Positions 27,038 to 34,632 of a DNA stretch of 64,000 bases are shown one piece after another. Numbering within the stretch: the first letter of the stretch is position 1; every line of letters starts with the position of its first letter. Under the pieces are notes generated by a model. It saw nothing but the letters and a program-made list of their open reading frames with translations, was not told the DNA's origin and searched no databases. The stretch spans positions 124,001-188,000 of the forward strand of contig JBBSCB010000002.1 in NCBI GenBank assembly GCA_038250675.1, written 5' to 3'. This stretch comes from JAICUF01 sp038250675. GTDB lineage: Bacteria > Gemmatimonadota > Gemmatimonadetes > Gemmatimonadales > GWC2-71-9. Made by a program: the position numbers and the translations under genes.

Positions 27038-27866
27038 ACGGACCCGGACCCGCGAGGTCCGCGGCGTCACGCTGCTCGAGCGGCGTGCCGGTGACGGTCC
27101 GCCGACCGTGGTGTTGCACGGTGGACCGGGCGCGGACTCGGCGTATCTGCTCCCCGGCTTCGATACGCTCGCCACGGGGCGCACGCTGGTGTATTACGAC
27201 CAGCGCGGCGGCGGGCGCTCGCCGGTGCCGCGCGAGACGCCGGTGGGCTGGCGCGAACAGGTGGCCGATCTCGACGCGCTGCGGGCGGCATGGGGTCTCG
27301 AGCGGCTGGTCATTGCCGGCTATTCGTGGGGCGCGCTGCTCGCGATGCTCTACGCGCGCGAGCACCCGGCGCGCGTCGAGCGAATGGCGCTGGTGTCACC
27401 GGCGCCGGCGTGGCGTGAGGCCCGTGACCGCTTCGAGGCCGAGTTTGCCCGGCGCAACATGAACCCGGTGCTGCAGGCCGGGCGGGCGGAGCTGCGGGCC
27501 AGCAAGCTGCGGGAGCAAGACCCGGACGCGTACGCCCAGCGGCTGTTTGAACTCAGCGTCGTTCCCTACTTCTACGACCCGGCCCGGACCCGCGACCTTA
27601 CGCCCTTCCGCGTCACCGGCCGGACCCAGCAGGAAGTCTGGAGCAGTCTCGGCGATTTCGACCTGCGCCCCGATCTGGCGCGGCTGGACGTGCCGGCGAT
27701 CGTCATCCACGGTGAGGCCGATCCCATCGCACCCGACGACGCGCGCGTGGTCGCGGCCGCCCTCCGCGCCCCGTTCCATCTGCTCCCCCGCTGCGGCCAC
27801 GTCCCGTATGTCGAGGCGCCTGAGGCATTCACGCGACACCTGGACGGCTTCCTCCCGTCCGATTGA
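27030..27866 (+). CDS. alpha/beta hydrolase (proline iminopeptidase-like)
   Basis: A 278-residue cytoplasmic hydrolase. Oxyanion motif H-G-G-P-G at 30-34, Y-Y-D-Q-R-G-G-G-R-S (55-64) and nucleophile elbow G-Y-S-W-G (97-101, Ser99) match the S33 proline iminopeptidase group. The acid is in H-G-E-A-D-P-I and the histidine in R-C-G-H-V-P-Y near the C-terminus, so the triad is complete. The ATG lies inside the end of the deacetylase remnant, eight bases before its stop. The substrate may be N-terminal proline peptides or small esters and lactones. Confidence 0.88.
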   Translation: MDERTRTREVRGVTLLERRAGDGPPTVVLHGGPGADSAYLLPGFDTLATGRTLVYYDQRGGGRSPVPRETPVGWREQVADLDALRAAWGLERLVIAGYSWGALLAMLYAREHPARVERMALVSPAPAWREARDRFEAEFARRNMNPVLQAGRAELRASKLREQDPDAYAQRLFELSVVPYFYDPARTRDLTPFRVTGRTQQEVWSSLGDFDLRPDLARLDVPAIVIHGEADPIAPDDARVVAAALRAPFHLLPRCGHVPYVEAPEAFTRHLDGFLPSD

Positions 27867-27940
27867 GGCCGCGGCGGGCACCGGGCTTGCAGCGGCTGTC
27901 GATCCCCCGATCCACCACATCTTCTCCGGTGAGTCCCGCA

Positions 27941-28390
27941 ATGCGCCTGCTGCCGTGGCTGTTGCTCTCCGTCGCGCTCACGCCTGTGCCGGTGCGAGCC
28001 CAGGCGCCCGTCATCTCGACAGCCGGCGATCCGTCCGTGCAGAACGACTCGATCTACCGGCTGGCCGTGAAGGCCGACGACTACCCAGACGAGCCGTTCG
28101 TCTATCTCCTGGACGACGGCGTGGCCCGCTTCGAAGCCGACGGAACCGGCCGGCGGACCTATCGCCAGGTGGTGCAGATCCTCAAGCAGGATGCGGCGGC
28201 AGACTGGGCGGAACAGCAGATCGGCTACGCACCCGGCCATGGCCGCGAGCTCCACATTGTCCGGCGAATCGAAGGGCGCCGCGGCAGCGAGCCGCCGGCG
28301 CACGTGGACGGTCTCGTCGCCTGGTTGCGTGCCGCCGCCAGGGACGACGCCCAGTACGTGGTGCTGGAGCGTCCCCGCCGCACCCCATAG
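27941..28390 (+). CDS. exported DUF3857-type N-terminal fragment (probably truncated)
   Basis: A 149-residue protein with a signal peptide (1-20, ending V-R-A-Q). Residues about 35-95 contain D-S-I-Y-R-L-A-V, D-Y-P-D-E-P-F-V-Y-L-L-D-D-G-V and T-Y-R-Q-V-V-Q-I-L-K-Q, the start of DUF3857/transglutaminase-like proteins that usually run to about 600 residues. After Y-A-P-G-H-G the likeness ends and a short unrelated tail leads to a stop. It is either a truncated gene or a small protein built from the first domain. No remainder of the family is seen downstream. Confidence 0.55.
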   Translation: MRLLPWLLLSVALTPVPVRAQAPVISTAGDPSVQNDSIYRLAVKADDYPDEPFVYLLDDGVARFEADGTGRRTYRQVVQILKQDAAADWAEQQIGYAPGHGRELHIVRRIEGRRGSEPPAHVDGLVAWLRAAARDDAQYVVLERPRRTP

Positions 28391-28412
28391 TCGGACCGGG
28401 CCGGCGCGGCGT

Positions 28413-28418
28413 TAAGTT
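28413..28418 (+). promoter_or_regulatory. putative -10 box directing a leaderless transcript
   Basis: TAAGTT ends five bases before ATG 28424. With the usual 6-8 base distance from -10 box to start point, transcription would begin at the start codon. No ribosome site precedes the ATG. Confidence 0.4.
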
Positions 28419-28423
28419 GGATC

Positions 28424-29086
28424 ATGCCGCGCCCCACGCCATTCGACCTCGTCTTTGCTCCGATCGCCGACGAGCGATTCCCGCCCATCCGGAACGCGCT
28501 TGGCGGTGCCGACCCGCGCGATCGCGATCGATTCCTGCTGCTGCGCCAGGTCGTGCAGCTGATCCATGATCTCCGACCCGATGACGGCCTGGGTGAGGAG
28601 ATCGGACAGCTCGCGGCGCTGATCCATCACGCGTACCTCTTCTGGGATGCCGGCACGCCCACGCTGGTCCTGAGCCCCGCCGATCTTGCGGCGCTGCTCC
28701 ATGCGGGCACCGCACCGGCGGCGGTGCCCGGCGCCGCGCCGCCGCCGGCCTATTACGCACAGGTCCCCGAGCGCCGCGTCTGGGCCCGCGCGATTCCCGC
28801 CGCGCCGCCCGAGCCCCTCGACGGCTGCTTCATGTTCGCGGACGGGACCGGTGCCGAGCTGCACGTGCTCAGCGCGTTCGGGCTGCGGTCCGAGCGCATG
28901 GGCCTCACGGTCGTCGAAGTGGCCGGGCCACGCGCCGGGGCGCTCGCGCGGCCCGACGGATCGGCCCTCTTTGGACCCGAACTCAAGGGCGGCGCGGCGG
29001 CGGGGCTCGCCTCCGTCGCCGGCGGCGAGGAGCTGCTCGAGCTCGGCTGGCGGACGCACGTGCTCGCCGGGGAACGATCCGCTTGA
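28424..29086 (+). CDS. conserved hypothetical protein
   Basis: A 220-residue soluble protein with no signal peptide or membrane segment. The N-terminal half is helical (R-D-R-F-L-L-L-R-Q-V-V-Q-L-I-H-D-L), followed by an Ala/Pro-rich linker near 95-112 and a beta-rich C-terminal half. I do not recognise a family. Its stop overlaps the start of the PolX-type gene, so the two are translationally coupled and may act together. Probably a leaderless start, see the -10 box just upstream. Confidence 0.65.
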   Translation: MPRPTPFDLVFAPIADERFPPIRNALGGADPRDRDRFLLLRQVVQLIHDLRPDDGLGEEIGQLAALIHHAYLFWDAGTPTLVLSPADLAALLHAGTAPAAVPGAAPPPAYYAQVPERRVWARAIPAAPPEPLDGCFMFADGTGAELHVLSAFGLRSERMGLTVVEVAGPRAGALARPDGSALFGPELKGGAAAGLASVAGGEELLELGWRTHVLAGERSA

Positions 29087-30843
29087 TGAGCGATGTGACC
29101 GGGCACAGCCTGGGCGAGTTCCTCGACCGACGCGCGGTGGTCAGCGTACTCGAGCAGATCGGGGCGCTGCTCGAGCTGAAGGCCGAGAATGCCTTCCGGG
29201 TGCGCGCGTTCCGCACGGCCGCGCGCGCGGTAGCGGCGTTGACCAATGACCTTCGGCCGTCGCTCGCGGATGGTACGCTGGCCGCCACGCGCGGCATCGG
29301 ACCGGTGACGCTCGGCGTGGTGACCGAGCTGGTGACGTCGGGCCGCTCCACGCTCGCCGAAAAGCTGCGCGAGGAGGTGCCGGCCGGCCTGGTGGAGATG
29401 GTTGAGGGTTCCGGCCTCAGCGTGGCGCGGGTCCGCTGCATCCACGAGCTGATGGGGATCGAAACGCTTCCCGAGCTCGAGGACGCCGCGCGCGATGGCC
29501 GCCTCGCCGCGCTCCCGCGCTTCGGCCCGAAGACCGCCGCCAATGTCCTCAAGAGCATCGCGTTCCTGCGTCAGGCGCGCCCGTACCGGCTGCTGCATCA
29601 CGCCATCGATGAGGGGGAGTCACTGCGCACGGCGCTGGCCCGGCTGCCCGGCGTCGCGAACGCCATCACCGCCGGCGAGACCCGCCGGCGCTGCGAGGTG
29701 GTTGGCGGGCTGGTGACGGTCGTCGTGTCCGACGTCGGTCCCGCTGCACTGTTCCGCCAGCTCAACGACCTGCCGGGGGTCCATGAGTTCGCCGGCCAGG
29801 ACGAGCGCCGGGTGACGCTGCGCTTTGCCGGCGGCGGCACGGCGCAGATCGTCGTGACCACGCCCATCAACGCGGGGGCCGTGCTGCTGCAGTCCACCGG
29901 CAGCGCGGGTCATCTCCGGGACGTAACCGAGCACGCCACGGCGCGCGGCTTCAGTCTCCACGGCGCAGCGCTCTGGCGTGCCAGCAGCTTTGTGCCGACA
30001 CCAGACGAGGCGACGCTGTATCGCGAGCTGGGCCTCGAACCGGTTCCCCCCGAGCTGCGCGAGGGCCGGGGCGAGGTGGCCGCCGCCGCGCGCGGCGCCC
30101 TGCCGACACTCGTCACGCGGAGCGACCTCCGCGGGCTGCTGCACTGCCACACACGGGACTCCGACGGCGCCGATACGGTGGAGCAGATCGCGGTGGCGTG
30201 CCGCGAGGCGGGCTACGAGTACGTCGGCATCACCGACCACAGCCAGGCGGCCGCGTATGCGGGCGGGCTTTCGCACGACCACCTCCGGCGCCAGGTGGAC
30301 GAGATCGACGCCCTCAACGCACGGCTGGACGGCTTCCGGGTCCTGAAAGGCATCGAAGCCGACATCCTGCAGGACGGACAGGTCGACTATCCCGACGCGG
30401 TGCTCGCCCGGCTCGATTTCGTCATCGGCTCGGTGCACAGCCGCTTCGCCATGACCGGGCCGGCAATGACGGCGCGCATCCTCCGCGCGATGGACAACCC
30501 CTGGCTCACGATCATCGGCCATCCCACCGGCCGCCTGCTGCTCGCGCGGGAGCCGTACGCCCTCGACATCGACGCCGTCATCGAACGCGCGGCCGCAGCG
30601 GGCGTGGCCCTCGAGGTCAACGCTGATCCTCACCGACTGGACCTCGACTGGCGGCGGCTGGCTCAAGCACGCGCCGCCGGCGTCATGATTTCGATCGGGG
30701 CCGATGCGCACAGTCTGGCCGGGCTGGCGAACGCGGAGTTCGGCGTGGCCATGGCCCGCAAGGGCGGGCTCGGACCGGGCGACATTCTCAACACCCGCAG
30801 CGCTGACGGTTTCCTGGCATTTGCACGGGCGCGGCGGTCGTGA
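29086..30843 (+). CDS. polX: PolX-type protein: PHP domain intact, polymerase centre degenerate
   Basis: A 585-residue protein with PolX layout: 8-kDa and helix-hairpin-helix part (1-165, with P-R-F-G-P-K-T-A), palm/thumb (165-330, ending P-P-E-L-R-E-G-R-G-E) and PHP phosphoesterase domain (345-585). PHP ligands are present: H-C-H (353-355), I-T-D-H-S, G-I-E-A-D-I-L, G-S-V-H-S, G-H-P-T-G-R and G-A-D-A-H-S. In the palm the usual G-S-x-R-R is G-E-T-R-R (197-201) and G-D-L-D is G-G-L-V (207-210); the third catalytic Asp region reads T-A-Q-I-V (252-256). Gap-filling synthesis looks impossible, while exonuclease/AP-processing by the PHP domain remains likely. Overlaps endonuclease III, a DNA-repair partner. 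Confidence 0.88.
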   Translation: MSDVTGHSLGEFLDRRAVVSVLEQIGALLELKAENAFRVRAFRTAARAVAALTNDLRPSLADGTLAATRGIGPVTLGVVTELVTSGRSTLAEKLREEVPAGLVEMVEGSGLSVARVRCIHELMGIETLPELEDAARDGRLAALPRFGPKTAANVLKSIAFLRQARPYRLLHHAIDEGESLRTALARLPGVANAITAGETRRRCEVVGGLVTVVVSDVGPAALFRQLNDLPGVHEFAGQDERRVTLRFAGGGTAQIVVTTPINAGAVLLQSTGSAGHLRDVTEHATARGFSLHGAALWRASSFVPTPDEATLYRELGLEPVPPELREGRGEVAAAARGALPTLVTRSDLRGLLHCHTRDSDGADTVEQIAVACREAGYEYVGITDHSQAAAYAGGLSHDHLRRQVDEIDALNARLDGFRVLKGIEADILQDGQVDYPDAVLARLDFVIGSVHSRFAMTGPAMTARILRAMDNPWLTIIGHPTGRLLLAREPYALDIDAVIERAAAAGVALEVNADPHRLDLDWRRLAQARAAGVMISIGADAHSLAGLANAEFGVAMARKGGLGPGDILNTRSADGFLAFARARRS

Positions 30844-31505
30844 CGGCGCCGCGCCGCGGTGTCCGTGCCGCCGCCATCCGGGCCCAGGCGACCGAGATGC
30901 TCGCCCGCCTCAGGCGCGAATATCCCGACGCGCACTGCGCCCTCGATCACCGCAACGCATTCGAGCTGCTCTGCGCCACGATCCTGTCGGCGCAATGCAC
31001 CGACGTGCGGGTGAACATGGTAACGCCGGCGCTCTTTGCCCGGTATCCCACGCCGGCCGCGCTCGCGCGCGCGCGCCAGCCCGGACTCGAGGCGATCATC
31101 CGCCCCACCGGCTTCTTCCGCAACAAGGCGCGCAGTCTCATCGGCATGGCACAGGCCATCGTCGCGGACCACGCGGGCGTCGTGCCGCAGACGATGGGAG
31201 CGCTCCATGCGCTGCCGGGTGTCGGTCGCAAGACAGCCAACGTGATCCTCGGCAACGCCTTCGGCATCAACGAGGGCATCACCGTGGATACTCATGTCGG
31301 CCGGCTCAGCCGCCGCCTGGGCCTCTCGCGCCATGACGACCCGGTCAAGGTGGAGCAGGATCTCATGGGATTGATCCCGCGGGACGACTGGGCGCTGGTC
31401 TCGCATCTGCTGATTTTCCACGGGCGCCAGATCTGTACTGCGCGGAAGCCGCGCTGCGCTGACTGCGTGCTGGCGGACATCTGCCCGTCGGCGTTCACGG
31501 TATGA
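30840..31505 (+). CDS. nth: endonuclease III
   Basis: A 221-residue base-excision-repair glycosylase/AP lyase acting on oxidised pyrimidines. Helix-hairpin-helix L-P-G-V-G-R-K-T-A-N-V with the catalytic lysine, V-D-T-H-V-G-R with the catalytic aspartate, and the C-terminal iron-sulfur loop C-x6-C-x2-C-x5-C (C-T-A-R-K-P-R-C-A-D-C-V-L-A-D-I-C) are all present. GTG start overlaps the PolX-type stop by four bases, so AP-site processing genes are grouped. About 10 residues longer at the N-terminus than E. coli Nth. Confidence 0.95.
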   Translation: MTAPRRGVRAAAIRAQATEMLARLRREYPDAHCALDHRNAFELLCATILSAQCTDVRVNMVTPALFARYPTPAALARARQPGLEAIIRPTGFFRNKARSLIGMAQAIVADHAGVVPQTMGALHALPGVGRKTANVILGNAFGINEGITVDTHVGRLSRRLGLSRHDDPVKVEQDLMGLIPRDDWALVSHLLIFHGRQICTARKPRCADCVLADICPSAFTV

Positions 31506-31515
31506 GGCGCCGCCC

Positions 31516-33591
31516 ATGAACCGCCTCGCTCATGCCGTCTCGGCGTACCTGCGCTCCGCGGCGGGCCAGCCGATCCACTGGTACCCATGGGGCTCCGAGG
31601 CTTTTGCCGCGGCGCGCGCCGCGGATCGTCCCATCCTGCTGGACATCGGCGCGGTCTGGTGTCACTGGTGCCACGTCATGGACGGCGAATCGTACGAGGA
31701 CCCGGCGCTCGCCGAATTTCTGAACGCCCGGTTCGTCTGCATCAAGGTGGATCGCGACGAGCGACCCGACGTGGACACGCGCTACCAGCGCGCGGTCCAG
31801 CTCCTGACGCGGCAGGGCGGCTGGCCCCTCACGGCGTTTCTGACCCCCGACGGTGACGTGTTCCACGGCGGCACCTACTTCCCGCCGGAGGGGAGGCTGG
31901 GTCGCCCGGGCTTCCGCACCGTGCTCAACGGGGTGCTGGATGCCTACCACGGCCGGCGCGAGCAGGTCTCGCTGCATGCGGCGGCGATCCGGCGCGCGGT
32001 GGTCGACGGACCCGACGCGGCGGAGCCCGGCCAGGTGACGCCGGCGCTGCTGGCGGAGGGCGAGGGACAGATGCTGGCCGCATTCGATCCGGCGCGTGGC
32101 GGCTTCGGCATCGAGCCCAAGTTTCCTCATCCCGGAGCCATCACGTTTCTGCTCCACCGGTGGGACGACCAGCGTGCGGTGGCGCCGCGGGAGGCGGTCG
32201 AGCGGACGTTGCAGGGCATGGCGCGCGGCGGCATACATGATCAGCTCGGTGGCGGCTTTCACCGCTACAGCGTGGACCGCGAGTGGATCGTGCCGCATTT
32301 CGAAAAGATGTCCTACGACAACTCGGAGTTGCTGCGCAACTACGCCGATGCGTACACCGCATTCGGCGCGCCGGAATATCTGGCGGCGGCGCGCGGCATC
32401 GTGCGCTGGGTGCGGGACGTGCTGGCGGATCCGGACGGCGGCTATGGAACGAGCCAGGACGCGGACGTCGGCCTGGATGACGACGGCGACTACTTCACCT
32501 GGACCCGGGCGGAAGCGGCCGCGGTGCTCGACCCCGATGCGCTGGAGATCGCGGCGGATTTCTATGACATCGGCACGGCCGGCGAGATGCACCACAATCC
32601 CGCCAAGAACGTGCTGTACGTCGCTACGACGACGGCCGACATCGCCCTGAGGACGGGGCGAGCGGAGACCGCGGTGCGCGCCACGCTCGAGCGGGCCGAC
32701 GCCGCCCTCCTGGCCGCGCGCAACCAGCGGACCCCGCCGTTCGTGGACCGGAGCCGCTACGCCGGGTGGAACGCGATGATGGCCGCCGCCATGCTGCGCG
32801 CGGCCGCGGTGCTCGACGACGAGCCGGCCCGCGCTCACGCGCTGGCCACCCTCGTCCGGCTCCGGCGCGAGTCGCCGGAGCCGGACACCGTGCCGCATAC
32901 GGCGGGCGGCGTCGCGGGACTGCTGGACGATCAGGTGCACACGGCGGCCGCCGCGCTTGACGCCTGGGAGGCGACCGGTGAGTCCGCCTGGCTGGACTGG
33001 TCGCTGGCCATCATGCACCGCGTCTGGGCGGATTACCATGATGCCGAGGCCGGCGGCCTCTATGACACGACCGGGAGCGGTGACGCCGAAGGTCTCCTGC
33101 CCGCGCGTGCCAGGCCGGTGCAGGACGCTCCGACCCCGTCGGCCAACGGTACGGCCGGCATCGTGGCGGCGCGGCTGCACGCGCATACGGGCCAGATCAT
33201 CTGGGCCGAACGGGCCGCGGCCCTCACCGAGTCGTTCGCCGGCAGTCTGGCCGAGCTGGGACTGTACGGCGCCACCTGCCTGATCGCGGCCGACTGGGTG
33301 CTCAATTCGCCGGCGCACCTGGTCGTGACCGGGCCCGCTGACAGCGCGGTGGCGGCGGCGATGCACGCGCGGGCGCTGCGCCACTTTGCGGCGCGCCGCG
33401 TAGTCCAGCGGGTGACCGGTGGGAGCGGCGGCGGTCAACTTCCGGCCGCCGCGGCCGGCATGGTCGCCGCCTCGGGCGGTGCGCCGCGGGCCTTTCTCTG
33501 CGCCGGGACGGCGTGCGGCGCCCCGGCCGCAACGCTCGAGGAATGGGAGCGGACCCTCGCCGACTTTTCGGCGACGGGAGCCATGGGGTAG
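31516..33591 (+). CDS. DUF255 thioredoxin-domain protein (YyaL/SSP411 family)
   Basis: A 691-residue protein. The N-terminal thioredoxin-like domain (about 15-165) has I-H-W-Y-P-W-G, the C-x2-C motif V-W-C-H-W-C-H-V-M and Q-G-G-W-P-L-T-A-F-L-T-P, the family hallmark; the rest is an (alpha/alpha)6 barrel like that of glycoside hydrolases or epimerases, with G-G-I-H-D-Q-L-G-G-G-F-H-R-Y and P-H-F-E-K-M-S-Y-D-N. Function is not established in any bacterium. It starts ten bases after nth and probably shares the transcript. An opposite-strand frame of 712 codons over it is a high-GC shadow. Confidence 0.9.
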   Translation: MNRLAHAVSAYLRSAAGQPIHWYPWGSEAFAAARAADRPILLDIGAVWCHWCHVMDGESYEDPALAEFLNARFVCIKVDRDERPDVDTRYQRAVQLLTRQGGWPLTAFLTPDGDVFHGGTYFPPEGRLGRPGFRTVLNGVLDAYHGRREQVSLHAAAIRRAVVDGPDAAEPGQVTPALLAEGEGQMLAAFDPARGGFGIEPKFPHPGAITFLLHRWDDQRAVAPREAVERTLQGMARGGIHDQLGGGFHRYSVDREWIVPHFEKMSYDNSELLRNYADAYTAFGAPEYLAAARGIVRWVRDVLADPDGGYGTSQDADVGLDDDGDYFTWTRAEAAAVLDPDALEIAADFYDIGTAGEMHHNPAKNVLYVATTTADIALRTGRAETAVRATLERADAALLAARNQRTPPFVDRSRYAGWNAMMAAAMLRAAAVLDDEPARAHALATLVRLRRESPEPDTVPHTAGGVAGLLDDQVHTAAAALDAWEATGESAWLDWSLAIMHRVWADYHDAEAGGLYDTTGSGDAEGLLPARARPVQDAPTPSANGTAGIVAARLHAHTGQIIWAERAAALTESFAGSLAELGLYGATCLIAADWVLNSPAHLVVTGPADSAVAAAMHARALRHFAARRVVQRVTGGSGGGQLPAAAAGMVAASGGAPRAFLCAGTACGAPAATLEEWERTLADFSATGAMG

Positions 33592-33594
33592 ATT
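33589..33594 (+). promoter_or_regulatory. putative -10 box of the cyclophilin gene
   Basis: TAGATT (extended TAGATTTG to 33596) overlaps the stop of the DUF255 gene and lies 60 bases before the cyclophilin GTG. A weak TTTTCG lies 18 bases upstream. Confidence 0.35.
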
Positions 33595-33653
33595 TGGCAC
33601 GGGACGGACGCGGTCCATCCCGCAGGATTTCACATACAGACCCGAGGAGTTCA

Positions 33654-34103
33654 GTGTCCAAGACCGCGACGATCGAAACCAGCAAGGGCACCATCGTGGC
33701 CGAGCTGTACGATACCGAAGTGCCGGGTACCGTGGCCAACTTCGAGAAGCTCGCCAACAGCGAATTCTATGACGGCACGCGCTTTCACCGCGTGATCAGC
33801 GACTTCATGATCCAGGGCGGCGATCCGCTCTCGAAGGATCTCGCCAATCCGCGCGTCGGCACCGGCGGGCCCGGCTACCACATCAAGTGCGAGACCCACC
33901 TCAACACCCACAAGCACGTGGCCGGAACGCTTTCGATGGCGCACGCCGGCAAGGACACCGGCGGCAGCCAGTTCTTCATCTGCCATTCGCCCCAGGCCCA
34001 TCTCGATCGCAAGCACACGGTCTTTGGCCAGGTGACCGACGGCATGGACGTGGTCAACGCCATTCGCCAGAACGACGTGGTGACGTCCGTTCGGGTCGCC
34101 TGA
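33654..34103 (+). CDS. peptidyl-prolyl cis-trans isomerase, cyclophilin type
   Basis: A 149-residue cytoplasmic cyclophilin without signal peptide. F-H-R-V-I-S-D-F-M-I-Q-G-G-D-P, the G-T-L-S-M-A-H-A-G-K-D-T-G-G-S-Q-F-F-I stretch and H-T-V-F-G-Q-V form the isomerase active site. GTG 33654 has GAGGAG four bases upstream and begins homology; the frame extends back into the DUF255 gene. The TGA stop is followed in the same frame, with no further stop, by the DUF6941-like sequence. Confidence 0.93.
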   Translation: MSKTATIETSKGTIVAELYDTEVPGTVANFEKLANSEFYDGTRFHRVISDFMIQGGDPLSKDLANPRVGTGGPGYHIKCETHLNTHKHVAGTLSMAHAGKDTGGSQFFICHSPQAHLDRKHTVFGQVTDGMDVVNAIRQNDVVTSVRVA

Positions 34104-34106
34104 ACC

Positions 34107-34520
34107 ATCCAGCTCGATTTTGCGGTTCTCGCCGATTACGCCCTGATCGACCAGCAGGGCAAGTTGAGCGTGCTGGGGATCTTCCAGCACGTCTGGGTGG
34201 GGCAGTTCCCGGCGGTCCACCCGCGGACGCACCTGGTGCTTCGGGTTCGCGGCCGCCGCACCGAAATCGGTGTGCATACGATGAGGATCCGGTTCGTCGA
34301 TGACGCCGGCACCGAGCTCCTCGGGGGTGAAGGCACGGTCCAGTTCGGGGAGCCGCCGGCGGGCGTGGTGGACGTGGAGGCGGGGGCGGTCCTCGTCTTC
34401 GACGTCCCGCTGCCGAAGCCGGGTGCCTATGCGTTCGAGATCGCGCTGGACGGCGGCGCCGGCACCCGCGTGCCGCTGACGGTGGCGCTCGCCACGCCGG
34501 CCCCGGACATGAACAACTAG
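34107..34520 (+). CDS. DUF6941-like protein with no ordinary start codon
   Basis: Family likeness begins right after the cyclophilin stop: I-Q-L-D-F-A-V-L-A-D-Y-A-L-I-D-Q-Q-G-K-L-S-V-L-G-I-F, the N-terminus typical of DUF6941 proteins. The first ordinary start in frame is TTG 34164, inside that conserved block. Codons before it are TGA (34101), ACC, ATC (34107), CAG. Either ATC 34107 initiates, TTG 34164 makes a shortened protein, TGA is read through to give a fusion, or the start was damaged. About 137 residues if counted from ATC; beta-rich, cytoplasmic, unknown function. Confidence 0.6.
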   Translation: MQLDFAVLADYALIDQQGKLSVLGIFQHVWVGQFPAVHPRTHLVLRVRGRRTEIGVHTMRIRFVDDAGTELLGGEGTVQFGEPPAGVVDVEAGAVLVFDVPLPKPGAYAFEIALDGGAGTRVPLTVALATPAPDMNN

Positions 34521-34536
34521 CGCGCGCCCGCCGGTT

Positions 34537-34565
34537 TTGACAAAGGGATGCGCGGACGGTAGACT
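34537..34565 (+). promoter_or_regulatory. strong sigma-70-like promoter of the FadL/SGNH operon
   Basis: TTGACA at 34537-34542 and TAGACT at 34560-34565 with a 17-base spacer, 67 bases before the porin ATG. It is the best consensus promoter in the window. Confidence 0.7.
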
Positions 34566-34632
34566 CCATTCCCCCCGATACATCCCATTCCCGTGGGCGC
34601 AGTTCCGGCAAGTCCCTTATTGGAGTGCATCT

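Noticed and set aside
31495..33633. 712-codon open frame on the minus strand
   Set aside because: It lies antisense to the well-supported DUF255 gene. Its translation is full of His, Arg and Gly without motifs, as expected when a high-GC gene is read in the opposite frame.
34164..34520. TTG 34164 as the start of the DUF6941-like protein
   Set aside because: It would remove the first conserved block (F-A-V-L-A-D-Y-A), which lies in frame directly upstream; kept only as an alternative.
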